Positions 33,541-40,087 of a stretch of 42,452 nt of DNA are shown here, piece after piece (the first letter of the stretch is position 1; each line of letters begins with the position of its first letter). Source of the stretch: Thiodiazotropha sp040507005 (GTDB lineage Bacteria > Pseudomonadota > Gammaproteobacteria > Chromatiales > Chromatiaceae); the NCBI GenBank assembly GCA_040507005.1, contig JBEVVS010000110.1:1-42452 (forward strand), read 5' to 3'. Made by a program: the position numbers and the translations under genes. The notes below the pieces were generated by a model that saw only the letters and a list, made by a program, of their open reading frames with translations, was not told where the DNA came from and made no database searches.

Positions 33541-33735
33541 ATTGAGCCTGAATCTGTAGCTTGATCATTGATGAAGCACCCGGGCACTTTATTCGACTAC
33601 TGGAAAAAAACTAAGGGAAGAGTTGTTTATTTATGAGGTTGAATAGAACTGTGTGCCTAACCGGTCTACTTGTTGCAGTCGTGTGAGTTGGTCACGCTAG
33701 AAATTTAGGCTAGCAGATATTGAGGAAGTACAAGA

Positions 33736-34485
33736 ATGAGCTGTAAAGACAAACTCGCTGTAGTCACAGGTGGTATGGGCGGTATCGGCACCGCAATCTG
33801 TTTGCGCCTTGCCCAGGAAGGGGCAAAGGTTATCGCCACCTGTCACCCTGCGGAAGTTGACCAGGTGGATGCCTGGGTGAACAAACAAAAAGAACAAGGT
33901 GCAGAAATCGGCGTCGTTGCCGGTGATGTTTCCACCCCTGAGGGTGGATCAGCCTTGATGAGCGAGATTGTCGAGAATAATGGTCCGGTGGACATCCTGG
34001 TCAACTGTGCCGGTATCACTCGGGATTCGACCATGAAAAAGATGACATCAGAGCAGTGGGATGCCGTCATCGATACCAACCTGAGCAGCGCTTTCTACGT
34101 TACCAGTCCCGTTTGGAACAGCATGATCGAACGTGGTTTTGGCCGTGTCATCAACATCTCTTCGGTCAACGGTCAGCGTGGTCAATTCGGTCAAGCCAAC
34201 TATTCAGCGGCCAAGGCGGGCATGCACGGCTTCACCATGGCACTGGCCTATGAAGGCGCGGCGAAAGGGGTAACCATCAATACCGTCTCCCCCGGCTACA
34301 TCGAGACCTCTATGACCGCAGCCATGCGTGACGATGTTCGAGATGCCATCGTCAGTGGCATCCCCATGCGGCGTATGGGTCAACCTGAGGAGATAGCCCA
34401 TGCCGTGGCCTTCCTGGCCGATGACTCTAGTACCTACATCACTGGTGCCAATCTGCCCGTCAATGGCGGCCTGTTTATCCATTAA
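33736..34485 (+). CDS. phaB: Acetoacetyl-CoA reductase
   Basis: A 249-residue classical SDR that reduces acetoacetyl-CoA to (R)-3-hydroxybutyryl-CoA with NADPH. The cofactor motif is VVTGGMGGIGTAI, then NCAGITRD, the catalytic Ser in INISSVNGQRGQFGQ, YSAAKAG with Tyr and Lys, and VSPGYIETSM. The GQRGQFGQ NYSAAKAG stretch is typical of PhaB among FabG-like enzymes. It supplies the monomer for PhaEC. A terminator follows the stop. GTTGCAG occurs about 60 bases before the start, a possible PhaR half-site. The start ATG is supported by GAGGAAG upstream. Confidence 0.96.
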   Translation: MSCKDKLAVVTGGMGGIGTAICLRLAQEGAKVIATCHPAEVDQVDAWVNKQKEQGAEIGVVAGDVSTPEGGSALMSEIVENNGPVDILVNCAGITRDSTMKKMTSEQWDAVIDTNLSSAFYVTSPVWNSMIERGFGRVINISSVNGQRGQFGQANYSAAKAGMHGFTMALAYEGAAKGVTINTVSPGYIETSMTAAMRDDVRDAIVSGIPMRRMGQPEEIAHAVAFLADDSSTYITGANLPVNGGLFIH

Positions 34486-34520
34486 TCCAATCACTTCTCC
34501 CTCATTAAGTGATTATTTAT

Positions 34521-34548
34521 ACCCGGCATCCCCTGCCGGGTTTTTTTT
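34521..34548 (+). terminator. Rho-independent terminator after phaB
   Basis: ACCCGGCA and TGCCGGGT pair over eight bases around TCCCC and are followed by a run of eight T residues. It closes the PHA cluster. Confidence 0.93.
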
Positions 34549-34720
34549 ACTTTTTTATTACATTATTCATTTGTGGATCTTAAATGGCATTTCGCCTTCT
34601 ACGGGGATAGACAGGATGATCAGCAGTGACAGCTGCTGGAACGACTCAGATGAGCACTTGAGGTAGGACAGAGAATAGTTTTGGAAAGGCTGGTTTTGAT
34701 CGGCTAGTGGGTACGCCTCG

Positions 34721-34813
34721 TTACAATTCAAGGTCGTAGGGATCACTACCAAAGGGGTCCGGCCATGCCGGATCATCGGGCCATGAATTTGGCTGGGTGT
34801 AGTCTTGCCACAT
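34721..34813 (-). CDS. Candidate 30-residue acidic Trp/Pro/Asp-rich small protein
   Basis: A short leftward ORF of 30 codons starting at ATG 34813, with a textbook AGGAG seven bases upstream and an in-frame stop 18 bases before the ATG. The peptide (beginning MWQDYTQPNSW) has three Trp, six Pro, six Asp and no Lys or Arg, giving a charge of about -7. No signal peptide or membrane helix is present. I do not recognise it. The excellent ribosome binding site and extreme composition argue that it is real, but no homologue can be checked here. It lies alone in a 640-bp gap between phaB and the Cys-rich gene. A longer overlapping leftward frame (34567-34818) has a worse start and ordinary composition. 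Confidence 0.45.
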   Translation of the reverse strand: MWQDYTQPNSWPDDPAWPDPFGSDPYDLEL

Positions 34814-35124
34814 ATCACTTCTCCTTTTTCAACCCTTACTTATTTTCATGCAAAAAAATTGCCAAATCAGTAAGCTGTTGATTTTTTGATGACTTGTAAG
34901 TGATACCTGAAAAACTCGTTGAGCTATATGTAAAGATAATCGACGCCTAAGGTGTCAAAAAAGCAGCGATTTTGGGTAATATTCAACAACTGGCCTCTAT
35001 CATATTGATTGATATATCCCTTGCATCCGCCCCATATTGTCAAACAATTCGACACCAAGACATTTCAACACCTGTGAAAAGTGTCTGTTTGGCTTGGCAA
35101 TAGCTGCCCTCTTGCTGGGTCTAC
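34814..35124. other. AT-rich intergenic region upstream of the small ORF
   Basis: About 310 bases with no other ORF I support. Leftward it must carry the promoter for the 30-residue ORF if that is real; TTGGCA lies near a poor -10 there. An imperfect inverted repeat (AGACA...TGTCT, about 35058-35085) may serve as the end signal of the leftward gene at 35125. Confidence 0.35.
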
Positions 35125-35823
35125 CTATTCGCAGGCACTGAAATAGTCGGAATCGTCAGCCAGGGCATCACGGCATTGGGCGCTGGCATAGGTGAACCCC
35201 CCGGGCACACTATGCATATCCTGCTGCTCCATTGAGACCAGCTGGCCAGCGGCATCACAAGCCTCTCTGGAAGCACATTGCCTCTCGCTGCCACAAACCT
35301 TCAGATGTAGTTTTTCACAAGGTGATTCATCAACGGTTGAACGTCTATCGCAGGCCTGAAAAAAGTTCTCGTTGCCTAAGGCCTCCAGGCAGTGAGTAGA
35401 GCTTTCAAGAATGTTTCCGGACCAAGTACTGTTTAATTCACTATGTTCCAATGCGAGCAATTGCCGTGCAGGATCGCATGCCGGGTGGGAATCACACTCA
35501 TTATGCGTACCACACACCTTCTTCACCAACTGCATACATGCCGCATTCAGACGATCGCGTTGCTGTTCCCGTTGTGCCTCGATAATCACACGATCTTTTA
35601 CAACAACCCCATCCCGCACGATGATCACTGCCCCGTTGTCGAGTTTATGAACACCGTCCCAAAGGGGTGTGCTTTCCCCCTCGTGGTCGCGGATCACCTT
35701 ATTGGTATTGGGATCGATTGAAATGTGGCTGCCATCCTGCAGTTGACCCCGCCATGAAGAGCTATCGGCCAGTACAACCAGGGGCAAAATAATTACAAGC
35801 GTAATGATGTGGCGCAACAGCAT
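35125..35823 (-). CDS. Exported protein with two six-cysteine repeats
   Basis: A 232-residue secreted protein of unknown function. The start at 35823 follows AGGGTGAG and opens a signal peptide (IITLVIILPLVVLADS). The frame is open 40 codons further upstream without such signals. After a beta-rich region of about 70 residues (LQDGSHISIDPNTNKVIRD, then DNGAVIIVRDGVVVKDRV) come two tandem repeats about 73 residues apart. Cysteines lie at 96, 104, 110, 116, 145, 158 and again at 169, 177, 183, 189, 217, 231. The shared motif is CG....C.S..ACD.A.QL..ME. This spacing suggests three disulfides per repeat. It lies leftward, downstream of the DedA-reductase fusion with an 83-base gap, and may form an operon with it. 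Confidence 0.7.
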   Translation of the reverse strand: MLLRHIITLVIILPLVVLADSSSWRGQLQDGSHISIDPNTNKVIRDHEGESTPLWDGVHKLDNGAVIIVRDGVVVKDRVIIEAQREQQRDRLNAACMQLVKKVCGTHNECDSHPACDPARQLLALEHSELNSTWSGNILESSTHCLEALGNENFFQACDRRSTVDESPCEKLHLKVCGSERQCASREACDAAGQLVSMEQQDMHSVPGGFTYASAQCRDALADDSDYFSACE

Positions 35824-35906
35824 GCTACTCACCCTGCATAATTCATCTGATTGGGCATCAGAATAGCATAAATTGTTTTTACAAAATGCGTCATCCAACC
35901 AAACTT

Positions 35907-38042
35907 CTACCCCCGGCGCCAGGCATGATAGCGCTCCACCCATGACAATAGGGTTTCAGGTTTATGAGCCCGTTTCCATGCGCCGGCTGCATATTTATTG
36001 GCCTCGAACAGTGTTGGGTAAATATGTATTGTGCCGAGTATCTTGTTCAAGCCAAAGCCATGCTTCATAGCTGCGGTGAATTCACCGATCAACTCACCCG
36101 CATTCTCTCCGACGATGGTGGCACCGAGAATCCGGTCCTTATCCGGAACTGTCAGGACCTTCACCATACCCTGGGTCTCCCCTTCCGCGATTGCCCGATC
36201 CAGTTCGGAGAGATCGAATTTGGTTACCTCGTAGTCGATACCCTTCTGCTCTGCCTCTTGCTCATTGAGACCCACCCGCGCCACTTCCGGATCGGTAAAG
36301 GTTGCGAACGGGATCACGGAGTAATCCACCTTGAAGCGGTGAAATAGGCCGAACAGGCTGTTGACCGCGGCGTACCAGGCCTGATGGCCGGCGGTATGGG
36401 TAAACTGGTATGGACCTGCCACATCGCCGCAGGCATAGATGGTGGGGATGGATGTCTGCAGGTACTCGTCTGTCTCGATGGTTCCGTTTGGATTAAGCGC
36501 CACATTCAACTCCTCCAGGCCAAAGCCGCTGGTATTGGGTTTTCGGCCTACCGCAACCAATACCTGGTCGAAGGGTACGTTCGTCTGCTCCCCATTATGT
36601 TCACAGATCAGCAGGTTTTCACCCTCCTGTTTGGTAAATTCCACCGCTTTGTAACCAACCATAAGGTTGATGCCCTCCTCCCTGAAGCGCTGTGTCACCA
36701 ACTCAGCAACATCGTCATCTTCACGTATCATCAGCCTGGGCATCATTTCAACAATGGTGACCCGGCTGCCGAATCTGGCAAAGGCCTGGGAGAGCTCACA
36801 GCCGATGGGACCACCACCCAATACCAATAGTCGTTCAGGTAATTCACGCAGTTGCCAGAGATTATCCGAAGTCAGGTAGTCGACCCGGTCAATACCGGTT
36901 ATCGGGGGTACGAAGGGACCGGCCCCGGTGGCGACAATGATGTGGGGAGTTCTTATTTCGATACCTTTGACCTCTACACTGTAGGGTGAGGTGATGCGCG
37001 CTTCACCCTCGATGACTTCCACACCCAATCCTGTATAACGCTCCACCGAATCGTGAGGCTCAACCGCTTTGACGACCTTTTGTACCCGCTCCATGATGTT
37101 ACGGAAGTTATATTTGACATCGATGCTATCGAAGCCCCACTCCCGGGCCCTGCGGCTCTGGCCCAGGATGCGCGCGCTGCGGATCAACGCCTTGGAAGGC
37201 ACACAACCCGTATTCAGGCAATCGCCACCCATCTTGTGTTTTTCGACCAGGGTCACCTCGGACTTTACCGCCGCGGCAATATAGGCTGAGACCAGCCCTG
37301 CGGAACCACCGCCGATTACCACCAAATTTTGATCGAATGCATCAGGGCGCTGCCACTCTTTCAAAACCTTCTGCTGCTTTATCAGAGTGACCATTCTTTT
37401 CGCCAGTAGCGGAAACAGGCCCAACAAAACAAATGAGCCGATCAATCCGGGAGAAAGAATGCCCGAAGCCGAATCAAGGGTAGCAAGCTGTGTCCCCGCG
37501 TTGACATAAACGGCCGTTCCCGCCAACATGCCGACCTGGCTGATCCAATAGTAGGTCCAGGTACGGATCGGTGTCAGCCCCATCAGTAGATTGATGACGA
37601 AAAAGGGAAATATCGGCACCAATCGCAATGTAAAGAGATAGAAGGCACCATCCTTGCGCATCCCGTCATTGATCGCCTTCAATCGATCTCCATATCGGTT
37701 CTGGACCACATCCCTAAGCAGAAAACGAGCAATCAGAAAGGCCAGCGTGGCGCCGATGGTGGAGGCGAAAGAAACCAGGACAAAGCCCCATAGAAAGCCG
37801 AATACCGCACCTATGGCCAAGGTCATCACCGCCGCACCTGGCAGAGACAGGGCAGTAACCGCCACATAAATGACAAAGAAAACCAGGGTTGCCAACACCG
37901 GGCTAGAAGCCTTCCACGAGATAATCCCGTCCCGCTGGGACTTGAAATAGTCAAGTGTCAGGACCTTGTCCAGGTCGAATAGAAAAAAGGCAAACACCAG
38001 CAGTGCCACAACAAGCAGGACAATCATTTTACGGGGATTCAT
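35907..38042 (-). CDS. DedA/TVP38 membrane domain fused to flavin disulfide reductase
   Basis: A 711-residue two-part protein. Residues 1-225 form a TVP38/DedA (SNARE-associated, VTT) membrane domain with about six helices and the family signature FTLRLVPIFPFFVINLLMG. Residues 238-711 form a pyridine-nucleotide disulfide oxidoreductase like MerA or dihydrolipoamide dehydrogenase. FAD motif LVVIGGGSAGLVSAYIAA, redox pair GGDCLNTGCVPSKAL (Cys275, Cys280), NAD motif LLVLGGGPIGCELSQAF, and the dimer interface segment ending HIYPTLFEANKYAAG with the active-site His are all present. It lacks the MerA C-terminal cysteine pair, so mercury is not the likely substrate. It probably passes electrons from NAD(P)H to a disulfide or other acceptor at the inner membrane. 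I recall such fusions in other proteobacteria. Confidence 0.9.
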   Translation of the reverse strand: MNPRKMIVLLVVALLVFAFFLFDLDKVLTLDYFKSQRDGIISWKASSPVLATLVFFVIYVAVTALSLPGAAVMTLAIGAVFGFLWGFVLVSFASTIGATLAFLIARFLLRDVVQNRYGDRLKAINDGMRKDGAFYLFTLRLVPIFPFFVINLLMGLTPIRTWTYYWISQVGMLAGTAVYVNAGTQLATLDSASGILSPGLIGSFVLLGLFPLLAKRMVTLIKQQKVLKEWQRPDAFDQNLVVIGGGSAGLVSAYIAAAVKSEVTLVEKHKMGGDCLNTGCVPSKALIRSARILGQSRRAREWGFDSIDVKYNFRNIMERVQKVVKAVEPHDSVERYTGLGVEVIEGEARITSPYSVEVKGIEIRTPHIIVATGAGPFVPPITGIDRVDYLTSDNLWQLRELPERLLVLGGGPIGCELSQAFARFGSRVTIVEMMPRLMIREDDDVAELVTQRFREEGINLMVGYKAVEFTKQEGENLLICEHNGEQTNVPFDQVLVAVGRKPNTSGFGLEELNVALNPNGTIETDEYLQTSIPTIYACGDVAGPYQFTHTAGHQAWYAAVNSLFGLFHRFKVDYSVIPFATFTDPEVARVGLNEQEAEQKGIDYEVTKFDLSELDRAIAEGETQGMVKVLTVPDKDRILGATIVGENAGELIGEFTAAMKHGFGLNKILGTIHIYPTLFEANKYAAGAWKRAHKPETLLSWVERYHAWRRG

Positions 38043-38269
38043 AGGACTCTACCTTGCAAAATACTGTGCATTTTTTTTATTCAACTACGCACAATCCTAG
38101 CAGATGGATTCAATATGGTTCGTCCAGGACCCTAAGGAAAAGATAACAGAGGTTGGCGGAATTCGAGGTGACTCCCGGGGTGCTACCTTTTAGACCAGAC
38201 AGGGGAGAGATAGGGGCATTTGAGCACCCTTAGCTTAGAAGCCTGATAATCTCCCGGGGAGAGACTCCC

Positions 38270-39691
38270 TTACTGAAGTGATACCGGTTGTTGCAAAACC
38301 GATCTCAGGGGTGCCACCTCTTGCAATATCGCACTTTTATCAGCGACTCCGGTGTAGGCTTTATGCAGCGCTTCACCATCATCATTGGTTTCCGGCAATA
38401 CAATCCCGAGATGGGCTTTCAACTGGTTGATGCCCACAAGCAGCCGGTGCTGGGAGTATTGGTGGTCGTACCAAGTCTTGGTCTTCTCCCTTTTTGCCTC
38501 ATATAACTCATTCTCCGAGTCCAGCAAGTCGAGTAAAGACCGTTTGCCGAGATTGAACTGCTTGGCGTAGGCATCCCGGGCCTTTTCACTGGCAACTACA
38601 TGTTCCTGCTGATAGACCAGCTGTTTTTGCGTCACGTCATAGGCCGACCATGACAATCTGACGCTCTCTACAACCTGGCGATAGGTGTTATTACGAATCT
38701 CTTTGGCCTCATTGAGCAAATGGGCAGTCTGCCTGTTGCGTGCCTTGTCCTTACCGCCTGCAAACAGATTGTATCGCATGCGCAGCATAGCTGTGACATC
38801 GTCATCACGTCCCTCCACACCGTCCAGATCATCTCCGTACCTGGCCCCCACTTCGAAATCGAAACGTGGATAGTGGGCGCTTTTAGACGCCTTGTACTGG
38901 GCCATGGCGGCAGCCACATCGGCATCCGCAGACATCAATGTAGGATGGCTTTCAAGGGCAAGCTGGATGGCCTCATCCTGGGTGGGAGGCAGGGATTGAA
39001 CCGCACTGTCAATCGGTTCGAGGGATTTTGGCAGCAGGCCTACCACACGCAGGAAGTTCGTCTCCGCATCCTTGAGATTCACCTCGTCCGATAGCATATT
39101 CGCAGAGGCGGAGGCGCGACGGCCTTTGATCTGTGCCAAATCAGAGTTTCTGCCAACACCAGATCTACTTCGCAGATCCACCTGATCATAGATCCTTGCA
39201 TGCGCCTGGAGATTTTCCGATGAAAGCGCCATCAGGTCTCGATGCAGCAGAACCTGTACATAGGTCTCAACAGCTTTCAAGCCGAGCTCTTCACTGGCGC
39301 TCTCAAGTACTTTTCGTTGTGCCTGCACCCTTGCGCTTTGCCGATCAACCTCACTCTGGGTGGCAAATCCGTCAAACAGCATTTGGCTCAGGGTCAAGCT
39401 GGCTTCCTTACGGGTCAGGGAACGATAGTCGTCATCACTGGCCCGGGTGGTATTATTATCGGTCCGTTCATAGCCAGCTGCCGCATTCAAGTCGATAGAC
39501 GGCTTATAACCGGACCTTGCCTGGCCCAACTCCTCAAGTCGGGACAGGTGCTGGTTAGACTCAACCAGGACCTCAGGATTCGTGTTGATCGCGTGTTCGA
39601 CCGCTGTACGCAGATTCAATGCATGCACCGGGCCAAAAGCCGTAAGCGACAATGCCAGCAAACCAGATTTGAGTAAAAAACTGCCAACCAT
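38270..39691 (-). CDS. TolC-family outer membrane channel protein
   Basis: A 473-residue outer-membrane efflux/secretion channel with a signal peptide (LKSGLLALSLTAFGPVHA). It has the two tandem halves of the TolC fold: LNLRTAVEHAINTNPEVLVESNQH and RKEASLTLSQMLFDGFATQSEVDRQ in the first, and DEAIQLALESHPTLMSADADVAAAMAQYKASKSAHYP and RMRYNLFAGGKDKARN in the second. The start at 39691 is chosen because AGGG lies upstream and the hydrophobic core follows; a GTG eight codons earlier is an alternative. Its neighbour, an RTX adhesin, makes it the likely outer-membrane part of a type I secretion system. The ABC exporter and membrane-fusion genes are not in this window. Confidence 0.92.
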   Translation of the reverse strand: MVGSFLLKSGLLALSLTAFGPVHALNLRTAVEHAINTNPEVLVESNQHLSRLEELGQARSGYKPSIDLNAAAGYERTDNNTTRASDDDYRSLTRKEASLTLSQMLFDGFATQSEVDRQSARVQAQRKVLESASEELGLKAVETYVQVLLHRDLMALSSENLQAHARIYDQVDLRSRSGVGRNSDLAQIKGRRASASANMLSDEVNLKDAETNFLRVVGLLPKSLEPIDSAVQSLPPTQDEAIQLALESHPTLMSADADVAAAMAQYKASKSAHYPRFDFEVGARYGDDLDGVEGRDDDVTAMLRMRYNLFAGGKDKARNRQTAHLLNEAKEIRNNTYRQVVESVRLSWSAYDVTQKQLVYQQEHVVASEKARDAYAKQFNLGKRSLLDLLDSENELYEAKREKTKTWYDHQYSQHRLLVGINQLKAHLGIVLPETNDDGEALHKAYTGVADKSAILQEVAPLRSVLQQPVSLQ

Positions 39692-40087
39692 TGGGTACCC
39701 TAAATTTACAACCACTACAAAATTATTGTGAACCAGTTATCACTCTGTATCGGCATATCGGTAACTAACTTAAACCCAGAAAAAGGCTGTTCCGGCAGGG
39801 TCACCATCACGATTCCAGCGCGCTAACACGGCTTGAGTCACCATCACCCGGCACCTGTCCAATCCCTTACCCAGACACCCTAAATCCGCCTAATATTAGA
39901 CTATTTACATTGAAAAACATACAGATATGGCCACACCAACAACCCTATACAGAGACTCTCTGCAAGGATCAAGCTGCAAGATGTAAAACTAGGTTAAATT
40001 GTGCTGTCTGGTTGTCACGCCACGCCATGAAAAAGGGCCCGCAAGGGGCCCTTTTCACCTAAAGGCGTACAAGATGGATGCGAATCA
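39692..40087. other. Intergenic region between tolC-like and adhesin genes
   Basis: No ORF is supported. It contains the terminator at 40030-40056, the promoter region of the TolC-like gene, and an 11-base direct repeat (GTCACCATCAC at 39800-39810 and 39837-39847) of unknown meaning. Confidence 0.5.
40030..40056 (-). terminator. Bidirectional rho-independent terminator after the adhesin gene
   Basis: AAAAAGGGCCC and GGGCCCTTTTT pair over 11 bases around GCAAG, so T runs follow the GC stem in both directions. It lies about 30 bases past the adhesin stop codon. Confidence 0.9.

Noticed and set aside
34567..34818. Leftward 83-codon frame over the phaB-downstream gap
   Set aside because: It starts at GTG only two bases after the AGGAG, has ordinary mixed composition and runs through unrelated sequence; the 30-codon frame in another phase fits the ribosome binding site better.
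36400..36560. Possible mercuric reductase call for the fusion protein
   Set aside because: The C-terminal vicinal cysteines and the N-terminal heavy-metal domain of MerA are absent, and no other mer gene is near.
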